NCBI RefSeq assembly: GCF_002804065.1
Contig: NZ_CP024955.1
Location: 2,790,001-2,854,000 of the forward strand
From: Kyrpidia spormannii
Lineage (GTDB): Bacteria; Bacillota; Bacilli; Kyrpidiales; Kyrpidiaceae
DNA: 64,000 nt
Direction: 5' to 3'
This document shows positions 37,573-45,322 of the stretch, in pieces (position 1 is the first letter of the stretch; every line of letters begins with the position of its first letter). Made by a program: the position numbers and the translations under genes. The notes under the pieces are model-generated. The model worked only from the letters and a program-made list of their open reading frames with translations. It ran no database searches and was not told the DNA's origin.

Positions 37573-38067
37573 ATGCGAACATATGGAGGAGAATATACCC
37601 TTGAGCTGCCGAGGGAAAAGGTTTGGGAGTTTATGACCGATCCCCATCGAGTGGGGCCTTGTATTCCCGATTTGCTCGAATTGAAGGTCGAGAGTGAGAA
37701 TCGTTTTAACGCTCGCGTAAAGGTGGGCGTCGGACCTGTGCGCGGCAAGTTTGACCTGACCTGTGAACTGTCCGTGATAGAACCGGGAGTGGTGATGGCC
37801 CTCCCGATTAAGGGAGGGGGCATGGGCAGCGGGGTCGAGATGAATGTGGAAGTCAGGCTCACTGACGTGGAGAACGGAACCCTTCTGAAATGGCAGTGCG
37901 ATGCCGTGATCAGCGGACCGATCGCCAGCCTCGGCGGGCGGCTGATTGATGGAGAAGCGCGTAAAATCATTCAAAAGGTATTCGCAAATTTTCAAAAGGC
38001 CCTGCTCGCTGCGGCGGCGGAAGCGGAGGCCGCCGTGGCGGACGCGGCCGCACCGGAGGAAGGTTGA
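37573..38067 (+). CDS. coxG: CoxG, SRPBCC-fold protein of the cox cluster
   Basis: Carbon monoxide dehydrogenase subunit G family, 164 residues. In Oligotropha CoxG helps anchor CODH to the membrane. N-terminal GGEYTLELPREKVWEFMTDP with the typical PxxVW pattern, central GVGPVRGKFD and the C-terminal helix IIQKVFANFQKALLAAAAEA, then an Ala/Glu-rich tail. ATG 37573 follows GGAGGCAAAGCC. It is 99 bp after the XdhC-YHS gene and 25 bp before coxD. Confidence 0.92.
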   Translation: MRTYGGEYTLELPREKVWEFMTDPHRVGPCIPDLLELKVESENRFNARVKVGVGPVRGKFDLTCELSVIEPGVVMALPIKGGGMGSGVEMNVEVRLTDVENGTLLKWQCDAVISGPIASLGGRLIDGEARKIIQKVFANFQKALLAAAAEAEAAVADAAAPEEG

Positions 38068-38092
38068 ACGGCTGGACGTGGAGGATGGACGG

Positions 38093-38953
38093 ATGAACGA
38101 GCAGGTGCGCCGACTGCAAGAGGAATTGCGGGAGGCAAACTATGTGGTTGACGAAGGGCTGGCCACTGTCCTGCACTTGGCACAGCGGCTGGCCCGTCCG
38201 CTGTTATTGGAAGGCCCTGCAGGTGTGGGAAAAACGGCCCTGGCGAAAGCGCTCGCCACCGTTCGCTCAATAAACCTCGTTCGCCTGCAGTGCTACGAAG
38301 GACTGGATGCGAGCCAGGCGTTGTACGACTGGGATTACCCCAAACAGCTGCTGACGGCGCGCGCGGCTTTCTCGGACGGTACCGTGAACCAGGCGGCCCT
38401 TTACAGCGAGCCATTTCTCATCGAGCGCCCGCTTCTGCGGGCCCTGCGGGAAAGGCCGGCTCCGGTGCTGCTGATTGACGAAGTGGATCGGGCCGATGAA
38501 GAATTCGAGGCGCTGTTGCTGGAATTTCTGTCGGAATTCCAATTGACCATTCCCGAGTTGGGAACGTTCCGCGCCGATGAACCTCCGATGGTATTGTTGA
38601 CCTCCAATCGCACCCGGGACCTGTCGGACGCCCTGCGTCGGCGCTGTCTGTACGTTTGGGTCGATTACCCGTCTTTGGAACAGGAGGCGGACATTGTCTC
38701 TTTACATGTGCCGCGGATCGCGCCCGAACTTGCGAAGCAGATCGCGCGCGCCGTGCGGAGGTTGCGCAAGTTGTCCTTGCTCAAGCCCCCGGGACTGGCG
38801 GAATCGATCGATTTTGCCAAGGCACTGATGGAATTAGAAGCGCAGGAATTGAACGAAGGAGTGATCCGGGTGACCCTCGGATGTTTGTTAAAAACCCAGG
38901 AAGACCTGGACCTTGTGCGGGAGAGGGGGCTCGACGTGCTATGGAACGCCTGA
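38093..38953 (+). CDS. coxD: CoxD, MoxR-type AAA+ ATPase
   Basis: AAA+ chaperone that, in Oligotropha, is needed to build the sulfur-bridged Mo-Cu site. 286 residues; Walker A GPAGVGKTAL (41-50), Walker B VLLIDEVDRADEEFE (about 122), sensor 1 VLLTSNRTRDLSDALRRRC. ATG 38093 follows GGAGG at 8 nt; ATG 38084 is an in-frame alternative. Its end overlaps coxE by 13 nt, the usual MoxR-VWA pairing. Confidence 0.93.
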   Translation: MNEQVRRLQEELREANYVVDEGLATVLHLAQRLARPLLLEGPAGVGKTALAKALATVRSINLVRLQCYEGLDASQALYDWDYPKQLLTARAAFSDGTVNQAALYSEPFLIERPLLRALRERPAPVLLIDEVDRADEEFEALLLEFLSEFQLTIPELGTFRADEPPMVLLTSNRTRDLSDALRRRCLYVWVDYPSLEQEADIVSLHVPRIAPELAKQIARAVRRLRKLSLLKPPGLAESIDFAKALMELEAQELNEGVIRVTLGCLLKTQEDLDLVRERGLDVLWNA

Positions 38954-40095
38954 CCGCTGACGGGATTGGCGGGTTGACAGGCGACATCGTCACGCAGGTG
39001 ACCCACTTCGCGCCTTGGCTGCGAAACTATGGATTTCGCGCCGGGATTTCGGAAACGTTGACCGCCATCGCCGCCCTGGTAGAATTGAACCTTGACCGCA
39101 TGGACGAAGTCTGCAACGCCTTTCGGGCGATTTACTCCCGAACACCCGCCGAATGGGGCATCTTTCCGAGTTTGTTCGAACGATACTTTTGTGGTCGGGG
39201 AGTTCGACTGAAGCAGAAGCGCCGCCTGCAACCGGATGAATCGGTCGGCGGAACCGACACCGGTCGGCGGGTGGAGCGTCCGACGGCGGAAACGGTGCAG
39301 GGGTTTCTCGCCGGATATCATCCGGACACTGGTGAGCGGTTCGCATTGCGGGCGGACGATCGGGTGTTAAAGGAGGTCGTTCATCTCACCCGGTTGGCGG
39401 TGCGTACGATGAACGCACCGCGCGGCCGCAAGTGGCGATCCCGGGGAAGGGAGAAAATCGATTTGCGCCAAACCATGCGGAGCGCCCTGCGCCGCGCCGG
39501 AGAGCCCTTCGTCCTGAAAATGCGCCGGCGCCGTCCCGACAGGCCGCGAATTGTCCTGGCCCTCGACATTTCCGGCTCCATGAAGCCCTATGCGCCGTTT
39601 CTCACGTCTCTTGCCTGGTCGTTCACCCGGGCCCGGGCGCGCACGCAAATCTTTCTCTTTTCCACGCGGCTGCTGCGGGTGACGTCGCTCATCGCCCGCA
39701 AAGGGGTTTCGGGCATTCCATCATCCGATCTGCCGGGAATGAGAGGCGGCACCCGGATTGGCGGAGCGTTGGAACAATTGCTTCGGCGGTATCCCGGTTT
39801 GCTCCATCGCCACACGTGCGTCATCATCGCGTCGGATGGCTATGATGCCGGCCATCCGGAGCGCATGCACAGCTCCATGCGCGACCTGGCGGACCGAGCG
39901 GGACGCGTGGTGTGGATCAATCCCCTGCTCGGCGAGCCGGGATATGAGCCGACTTCGACGGGGATGTCGATGGCGTTGCCGTACATCAACGCCTTTGTCG
40001 ATGTCCACGATGTGGCGACTTGGAAAAAAGCGATACTGGGCGGGGTAATGCGAGGAGCGGCGCCCCAAGCCGCCCCGTTGAAGCGTCAACCATGA
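38941..40095 (+). CDS. coxE: CoxE, von Willebrand factor A domain protein
   Basis: Partner of CoxD in copper insertion into CODH; 384 residues. VWA domain from about 200 with the metal site DISGSM (D-x-S-x-S), Thr/Asp counterparts in MRGGTRIGGALEQLL and CVIIASDGYDAG; the N-terminal half is helical, VTHFAPWLRNYGFRAGISET. ATG 38941 overlaps coxD by 13 nt. Longer in-frame upstream sequence is inside coxD and rejected. Last plus-strand gene of the cluster; it overlaps the end of the converging coxI-like gene by 10 bp. Confidence 0.92.
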   Translation: MERLTADGIGGLTGDIVTQVTHFAPWLRNYGFRAGISETLTAIAALVELNLDRMDEVCNAFRAIYSRTPAEWGIFPSLFERYFCGRGVRLKQKRRLQPDESVGGTDTGRRVERPTAETVQGFLAGYHPDTGERFALRADDRVLKEVVHLTRLAVRTMNAPRGRKWRSRGREKIDLRQTMRSALRRAGEPFVLKMRRRRPDRPRIVLALDISGSMKPYAPFLTSLAWSFTRARARTQIFLFSTRLLRVTSLIARKGVSGIPSSDLPGMRGGTRIGGALEQLLRRYPGLLHRHTCVIIASDGYDAGHPERMHSSMRDLADRAGRVVWINPLLGEPGYEPTSTGMSMALPYINAFVDVHDVATWKKAILGGVMRGAAPQAAPLKRQP

Positions 40096-41135
40096 ATTTT
40101 CTCCCGCCCATGCAGGGATTCTCCCAATCGGCCGGATCGCACGGCGAGCAATTCCGACACAATCGAGACCGCCACTTCGTCGATCGTTTCTGCGCCTATA
40201 TCCAGTCCAATGGGAGCATGGATCGGACCGCTGTCGAAGTCGGCCCCGATATTGCTCAGCATTTCCTGGGTTCGCGACACGGGACCCAGTACGCCGACGA
40301 ACTTGGGATGGGCTTGCAGCGCCAAACGCAACGCCGCTTCGTCTCGCAATTGCAGGTGGTTCATGATCACCCACCAGCTGGCGGACAGTTGCGCAGGATC
40401 CGCTTGATCCGGTTCGACCACCAGGTGTTCGGCCGCGGGAAAACGGCCGGTCCCGTTAAATTCTTTGCGCGGATCGAGCACGGTGACACGAAACCCGCAC
40501 TTGGCGGCGAGAGCCGCCACGGGCACCGCATCGTGGCCCGCACCGCAGATGATCAGCCGTTCGCTCGGCCGCATCGTGTCGACGTAAAAGCGCCTGCCAT
40601 CGACAACGGCGACCTCCGCCCTCGTCCGACTCCATACGCGCTGCATCAATTGCTGCGCGACGACTTCTGGCAACGCGTCCCTATCTCCGGCAATTGGATT
40701 CGTGCCTTCAAATGCGACGCGGACCCCGGTCGGCAGTTCGATGGCCAACGAGATGACGCGATCTTGGGCCACGGCCTCCCGCACCGATTGCCAAAACGGA
40801 TCCGAGGAATGAACGGGAAAAATGGCGACTTCCATGGTTCCTTTGCAACCAATCCCGAGGGACCACAACTCGCTTTCACTGAGATCATAATGGACGAGGC
40901 GGGGTTTGCCTTCCTCAATGGCTTTTTCCGCCCATCCGTAGAGGTCCGACTCGAGGCAACCGCCGCTGAGGGTTCCCAGCATCTTCCCTTTTTCCGTCAT
41001 CATCATTTTGGCGCCGGGAAGGCGATAAGCCGAGCCTTTCACCTGGGTAATCGTCAACAGAGCGGTTCGTTCTCCGTCCGACCAGGCCTGTTCTATACGG
41101 GCAAACATCTCGCGCGCTTCATCGATCCTTGACAC
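40086..41135 (-). CDS. coxI: XdhC/CoxI-family molybdenum hydroxylase maturation protein
   Basis: A complete XdhC protein, 349 residues: N-domain TALLTITQVKGSAYRLPGAK and GTLSGGCLESDLYG with the conserved Cys, and a Rossmann C-domain RLIICGAGHDAVPVAALAAK, VLGPVSRTQEML, PIGLDIGAETIDEVAVSIVS. Thought to bind and sulfurate Mo-cofactor before insertion. It faces the cox operon and ends inside coxE, so it has its own promoter; overlapping transcripts could produce antisense at both 3' ends. GTG 41135 follows AGGAGATGATCAACG. CoxI rather than another XdhC is inferred from location. Confidence 0.88.
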   Translation of the reverse strand: MSRIDEAREMFARIEQAWSDGERTALLTITQVKGSAYRLPGAKMMMTEKGKMLGTLSGGCLESDLYGWAEKAIEEGKPRLVHYDLSESELWSLGIGCKGTMEVAIFPVHSSDPFWQSVREAVAQDRVISLAIELPTGVRVAFEGTNPIAGDRDALPEVVAQQLMQRVWSRTRAEVAVVDGRRFYVDTMRPSERLIICGAGHDAVPVAALAAKCGFRVTVLDPRKEFNGTGRFPAAEHLVVEPDQADPAQLSASWWVIMNHLQLRDEAALRLALQAHPKFVGVLGPVSRTQEMLSNIGADFDSGPIHAPIGLDIGAETIDEVAVSIVSELLAVRSGRLGESLHGREKIHG

Positions 41136-41369
41136 CGTTGATCATCTCCTTGGCTGAACTGGAGACCGATTCGACAACTCATCGAGATGGCTCCCATCCC
41201 GGGGAGCCGGGCATGCCGAAGTCGGGCTCGACTTAAAGGTTCGTCTTGGATTCACAAGACTATTGTAGAATATTAGAATGAACTTTTTATATATCCAAAT
41301 GGGTGTTTCTTCATACCCGGTCGGTGACGGACTTTGGGACTCATTATACAGAGAAAGGTGGTCAACATC

Positions 41370-41882
41370 GTGGATCGACTGTACCGGACAACGGGATGGA
41401 GCTGTGCATGGGGCAGCTTTTCCGCAGCTCTCTTCGGCGGCATCCTCGATTTCCTGACGGGTACATCCGGGCTTTTGACGCTGATCCTCGCCGGCACAGG
41501 TTCCCTTTCCGGCAGTTATTTGGGACTCAGGATCGGATTGAAAGATGTCCAAGATCTGTTGTCTTCGACGAACCACCCTTTTGAGGTCATCGGAATCCAC
41601 AAGCAACATGGAGCCATGTGGTCCCTGATGGGTGCCATGGTGGGCGGAGTGGTCGGATCGACGGTCGGGACGGTCCTGGCTGCCGTTGGATGGGTGTTGT
41701 TCATGCGTCGTGTGCCCGACATGATGGGTTTTATGTCGATTGTCAACGTCATGATGGGAGGCGGAATGGGCGGTATGACCGGAGGGGTGGTCGGTGCGTG
41801 GCGGAGCGCCGTTCGCGTCGGATTCGTCGGAGAAAAAAGAGAGTTGCCATTGTCGGGTGAAAAGACGAAGTCGGAGGTGTGA
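41370..41882 (+). CDS. Membrane protein of unknown function with Gly/Met-rich helices
   Basis: A 170-residue protein I do not recognise. Four hydrophobic segments: SFSAALFGGILDFLTG, SGLLTLILAGTGSLSGSYLG, a middle GAMVGGVVGSTVGTVLAAVG and NVMMGGGMGGMTGGVVGAW; the repeated GxxxG patterns suggest closely packed helices. The last loop is Met-rich (MMGFMSIVNVMMGGGMGGM), which could bind copper, but this is speculation from composition. GTG 41370 follows AAAGGTGG. It stands alone downstream of the cox cluster. Confidence 0.65.
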   Translation: MDRLYRTTGWSCAWGSFSAALFGGILDFLTGTSGLLTLILAGTGSLSGSYLGLRIGLKDVQDLLSSTNHPFEVIGIHKQHGAMWSLMGAMVGGVVGSTVGTVLAAVGWVLFMRRVPDMMGFMSIVNVMMGGGMGGMTGGVVGAWRSAVRVGFVGEKRELPLSGEKTKSEV

Positions 41883-41939
41883 GGGCCTGCTCAACCAACG
41901 GACTGAATCCAGACGCGCTGAGCCGGGACCATCGCAGAC

Positions 41940-42140
41940 CGGACCACCCGGCCTCCATGTCCCCCGCCATCATGACCGATCTCCTGCGCCGCGAACTGCA
42001 GTTTCACGGTATGATCATCGATGACATGACCATGGCGCCATCGTACAAAACTATGACATCTCCCAGGCGGCTGTCCAGGCGGTCCGAGCCGGGGCGACTT
42101 GGTGTTGGTGGGTCACGATGCATCGAGCAGGAATGGGCGG
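41940..42140 (+). pseudogene. NagZ-like glycoside hydrolase 3 fragment, frameshifted
   Basis: Reads HPASMSPAIMTDLLRRELQF then HGMIIDDMTMAP, the conserved block of beta-N-acetylglucosaminidase NagZ. The next frame continues NYDISQAAVQAVRAGA and a third frame LVLVGHDASSR. Two frameshifts in 200 bp and no start or end mark a relic. Confidence 0.75.
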
Positions 42141-42144
42141 CTAG

Positions 42145-42319
42145 CCCCCATCCCGTAACACCACCAGAGATGCGGGCCGCATCCGGCGGTTCATCAAGCT
42201 TGACGGAGCCTTCGGTAACGTTCGCTTAAACTCATCAACCCCTGGGCCTGCCAGTAGGCGTTGCCGAGGGCCCTGTTCATCGGCCCGTGGGCCATTCGCC
42301 ACGGTCCTTTGCGGGTCCA
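42145..42319 (-). pseudogene. Group II intron remnant: maturase C-terminus and domain V-like RNA
   Basis: The minus strand reads TRKGPWRMAHGPMNRALGNA then SLSERYRRLRQA-stop (42319-42194), the C-terminal end of a bacterial group II intron reverse transcriptase. It is followed by GAACCGCCGGATGCGG and CCCGCATCTCTGGTGGTGT, the pairing sequence that follows such ORFs. The reverse-transcriptase domain and the 5' intron half are gone. It abuts the rbsA-like fragment, suggesting the intron once inserted there. Confidence 0.75.
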
Positions 42320-42341
42320 TCCAGCGGCGACCGGATGCGAG

Positions 42342-42527
42342 TTAGGCCCCCTTCAACCAACAACTCACCGGAGTCCGCTTAGTAGACACCCCTGACAAAA
42401 TCTTCATCAGGGTCGATTTTTCTGCCCCGTTTTCTCCCGCCAAACAGTGCACTTCCGAGGGATAGAGGTCAAAAGAAACATCGTCTAAAACCTTTGTGCC
42501 GGTATACCGTTTGGTGATGCCCTTCAC
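42342..42527 (-). pseudogene. Sugar ABC ATPase (RbsA/MglA-like), N-terminal fragment
   Basis: Reads [20 protein letters not shown], then Walker A written GENGAEKST where GENGAGKST is expected, then MKILSGV. A frameshift follows: another frame continues VY[15 protein letters not shown]. Mutated P-loop, shift, stop and truncation at about 42342 show a dead gene. It follows the sugar-binding-protein fragment in operon order. Confidence 0.8.
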
Positions 42528-42672
42528 TCTAGCAATGGCGTCGCGCTCTCCATCGTCATCCCTCTCGAAGTTGTGGTGATTCTCCTAATCAACGACAAAT
42601 GGCGCCCATCGATAGTCACAACTGTCAACCAGTCTGGAGAAGTTTGTCGACATACTGCTTGGTTTTGCCAGG

Positions 42673-43197
42673 TTATTCAGATGTTATGTTGGTAAGGGTC
42701 TGATTGTCTCGCATGATCGATGCTCCATTCAATTTCATACCTTGAGTGATGGCGATGGCCGCCTGGAGAGCGGGACCCCCATGGAACGGAGAATTCTGGG
42801 TATCGGCGATAGCGACGCCTTGGAGAACCATTTGCAACCCTTCGAGCTGGCCATCTCCGCTAAAAAACCAGCCGTTTAGATCGGTGAGATGTGCAGCCTG
42901 CAACGCTTCCAGGGCACCCATCATCATTTCATCACTGGCACAGAAAACTCCCTGAAGGAATCCGGTCGGATATTTCTGAATATATCCCTCCATCACTTTG
43001 CAGCCTCCCTTACGGGTCCAATCCACGGATTGGGTGGCGACAATTTTGATGTTTGGGTAAGGTTTGATCGCCTCCTGAACCCCTGCGTTGCGCTCGATCG
43101 TCGGATCCTGTCCAACCCCGCCTTCGATGATGGCCAAATTAGACTTTGGGCTGGCCGTGTGGATCACAGGGTGGGTAAACCGGAGGTGCGCGAACAC
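42673..43197 (-). pseudogene. Sugar ABC substrate-binding protein, C-terminal fragment
   Basis: About 170 residues of a RbsB-like periplasmic-binding fold: NLAIIEGGVGQDPTIERNAG, GYIQKYPTGFLQGVFCASDE, LNGWFFSGDGQLEGL and GGPALQAAIAITQGMKLNGA. The signal peptide and first lobe are missing; the upstream side runs into CRISPR mini-array 3. With the ATPase fragment it is the rest of a sugar importer operon. Could still be translated, but without export signal it is presumed non-functional. Confidence 0.75.
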
Positions 43198-43210
43198 CGT
43201 CCTGCCGACG

Positions 43211-43319
43211 CTTCAATGGGGCGCAGAGTTAATCCACGGAGCTACGGCTTGCAGGTTCGCCGTCACGCTAGTTGGCGAGGTAGCTTCAATGGGGCCGCGG
43301 AGTTAATCCGCGGAGCTAC
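43211..43319 (-). CRISPR. CRISPR mini-array 3: 2 repeats, 1 spacer
   Basis: Repeat 1 at 43211-43245 is 35 bp and degenerate (GGCGCAGAGTTAATCCACGG); repeat 2 at 43284-43319 is 36 bp with the stem CCGCGGA/TCCGCGG and loop GTTAA. They differ from arrays 1 and 2 in the loop and in GAGCTAC for GATCTAC. One 38-bp spacer. A leader like those of arrays 1 and 2 lies at the right, so it has the same orientation. Probably an old or immobile array. Confidence 0.85.
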
Positions 43320-43406
43320 TCTTCGACTTTTATACCTTGCCCGGCGCAAGTTTCAAAGGCTTTTTTCGCGAACCCCTGTGAATTTTTGCACCACTCCAAG
43401 TTCGCG
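43320..43406 (-). promoter_or_regulatory. Leader of mini-array 3
   Basis: TTATACCTTGCCCGGCGC, TTTCAAAGG, TTCGCGAAC (43365-43373) and GTTCGCG (43400-43406) in the same order and orientation as the other leaders, but more diverged and shorter. 43407-43599 shows no gene. Confidence 0.65.
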
Positions 43407-43599
43407 CTCATTTTTTGCAGGTCGAACAAAGGAAAAACATGGAACCAACCATCGCCTCGTTCATCAAATTCGCCATCATTCGCACGGGCGAACTACGTCC
43501 GAAACGTTTCTTGTCACATGAGGTCGGGCGTGTGCCTGCCACGGGAAGTCCCATCCCCCTCTTGGATTCCAGTGGAGCATCCCATGACCTAGACAGGCT

Positions 43600-43662
43600 C
43601 CCCTTCTCCGGTAACGAGCACTCCTTCCCCGGTAGCGGGCACCCTTTCCCCGGTGGCCGGCA
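43600..43662. repeat. Three tandem 21-bp repeats
   Basis: Units 43600-43620, 43621-43641 and 43642-43662 share the pattern CC(C/T)TTC(C/T)CCGGTA..G(A/G)GCA, differing at a few positions. 21 bp equals seven codons, so it could be coding in an extended frame, but no convincing gene covers it. It lies 50 bp beyond the amidase stop. Confidence 0.65.
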
Positions 43663-43713
43663 CGGCTGGCCACTGACCGGGCCCGTTCCTTCCACCCGCC
43701 CGGGCCGGCCGTA

Positions 43714-45168
43714 TCATCGATCGCCGAGGCTATCGTACAGGCACTCGGGAGTCACTGCCCGGGGCGCAAATTCCCGATGCCAGGGAGTGGCCTGTTCATA
43801 TGCGTGGGCAAACCCCAGCAACGACGCCTCCCCGAACGGCCGTCCCACCCATTGCAGCCCCACGGGCAACCCCTCTGAGGTCTTTCCACAGGGGACGGAA
43901 AGAACCGGGAACCCCAGAAGATTGAACAGCGGTGTTCTCCCCAGGCGAAAAATATTATTCACCGTCTCTTCAGGTCCGACTTCCCCGATCCCACACGGCG
44001 GCCTGGCATTGGTGGGCGCCACCACGGCGTCGCACCGGTCGAACACCTTCAAAAACGCCTTCTGAAACATCCGCCGGATCCTCTGGGCCTGAACGTATTG
44101 ATATCCGGGAATCTTTTCGCCGATTTCCAGACGAATCCGCACATCCTCGCCGTACAACTCCGGCTGACTGCGGAACCACCTTTCGTGGACAGCGAACCCC
44201 TCTACCTGGGAAATCGCTCGCTGGGCCACCGCCGCCTCATCGATCCAGGGCACGGTTACCTCGACGATCTCAGCCCCGAGATCTTCGCTCACGGCCAACG
44301 CCCGATCCACCGCCCGGCGGATCTCGTCGTCGAGATCTTCGAAAAAATACTCCCGGACAACGCCCAGGCGCACTCCCTTGAGCGGCCGGTCCCCCATCGG
44401 CTCGACCAGCGCCCCGTAAGGCTCCACCGGCCGACGAGAACAACTGGGATCCCCGTCGTCGGCCCCGGCCAGCACTTCCAATAAATACGCCGCATCTTTG
44501 ACCGTCCGTGTCATGGGTCCCACGTGATCCAGCGACCAACTGAGAGGCAGTAGCCCCTTCCGGCTGACCCGCCCGTATGTCGGCTTCAACCCCACAATGC
44601 CGCACAGGGCGGCCGGAAGCCGAATCGACCCTCCGGTATCGGTGCCCAAGGCCCCATAACCCATGCCGGCCGCCACCGCCGCCGCCGACCCGCCGCTGGA
44701 TCCCCCCGGGATCCTCCGGGGATCCCACGGATTGCGTGTGGGCCCATAGTGCGGGTTCTCGGTGGTCGCCCCCATTGCGAACTCGTGCAAATTTGTCCGA
44801 CCCACCAGGACCGCACCGGCCTCCTTCAACCGCTTCACCACCGTGGCGTCTTCATCCGCCCGCCACTCGGCAAGAATTTTCGAACCCGCCGTGATCACCT
44901 CGCCTTTTACGGTAAAAATATCTTTTAGGGCGATGGGAACCCCGTGGAGCGGGCCGCGATACTTCCCGGACCTAAGCTCCGCCTCCAGCCGCCGGGCCGC
45001 GGCCAGTGCCGACTCCGCCGTCACCGCGATGAAGACATTGAGAACGGGATCCAGTTCGGCAATCCGCCCGAGCACCGTCTCAGTCACTTCCACCGGCGAC
45101 AGTTCGCGCAGGCGAATCAGCGTCGCCAGGCCGTCGATATCGAGGGAAAGCAGTTCTTCATTCGTCAC
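43714..45168 (-). CDS. Amidase-signature family hydrolase (GatA/AtzF-like)
   Basis: Ser-cisSer-Lys amidase, 484 residues. Catalytic Lys in PIALKDIFTVKG (about 76), Ser-rich block GGSSGGSAAAVAAG and nucleophile region GTDTGGSIRLPAALCGIVGLKP; C-terminal GFPVLSVPCGKTSEGLPVGLQWVG. Not paired with gatB/gatC, and it sits in an operon with an M20 amidohydrolase and a peptide importer, so a catabolic amidase is more likely than Glu-tRNA amidotransferase. GTG 45168 follows GGGGGGAGCCGG and overlaps the small upstream ORF by 11 nt. Substrate unknown. Confidence 0.88.
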   Translation of the reverse strand: MTNEELLSLDIDGLATLIRLRELSPVEVTETVLGRIAELDPVLNVFIAVTAESALAAARRLEAELRSGKYRGPLHGVPIALKDIFTVKGEVITAGSKILAEWRADEDATVVKRLKEAGAVLVGRTNLHEFAMGATTENPHYGPTRNPWDPRRIPGGSSGGSAAAVAAGMGYGALGTDTGGSIRLPAALCGIVGLKPTYGRVSRKGLLPLSWSLDHVGPMTRTVKDAAYLLEVLAGADDGDPSCSRRPVEPYGALVEPMGDRPLKGVRLGVVREYFFEDLDDEIRRAVDRALAVSEDLGAEIVEVTVPWIDEAAVAQRAISQVEGFAVHERWFRSQPELYGEDVRIRLEIGEKIPGYQYVQAQRIRRMFQKAFLKVFDRCDAVVAPTNARPPCGIGEVGPEETVNNIFRLGRTPLFNLLGFPVLSVPCGKTSEGLPVGLQWVGRPFGEASLLGFAHAYEQATPWHREFAPRAVTPECLYDSLGDR

Positions 45169-45310
45169 CCGGCTCCCCCCTTTCGGCCACCGCCGGCCGG
45201 GACTCAACATCCGGCCCCTCCCACCCGAAACCGGTAAACGCGGGTTCCACGTCGAACGGAATCGTATCGGCAAGAACCGCCAGACGGTCAAAAAACTCCC
45301 GGGTGCTCAT
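45158..45310 (-). CDS. Small 50-residue protein coupled to the amidase gene
   Basis: An ORF beginning MSTREFFDRLAVLADTIPFD and ending RGEPGDE. It has its own ribosome site (AGGGGG, 8 nt before ATG 45310), starts 12 nt after the M20 stop and overlaps the amidase start by 11 nt. Small companions (AtzG-like, GatC-like) occur beside some amidases; I see only a general resemblance in size and position, not a family motif. It could also be a translational-coupling leader peptide. Confidence 0.55.
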   Translation of the reverse strand: MSTREFFDRLAVLADTIPFDVEPAFTGFGWEGPDVESRPAVAERGEPGDE

Positions 45311-45322
45311 CCCGAATACCCC

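Noticed and set aside
41142-41894. Minus frame opposite the membrane protein gene
   Set aside because: His/Asp-rich shadow without ribosome site; the plus-strand frame has TM segments and a good start.
43714-45168. GatA of the Glu-tRNA(Gln) amidotransferase
   Set aside because: No gatB or gatC nearby; catabolic neighbours favour a general amidase, although sequence alone cannot exclude GatA.
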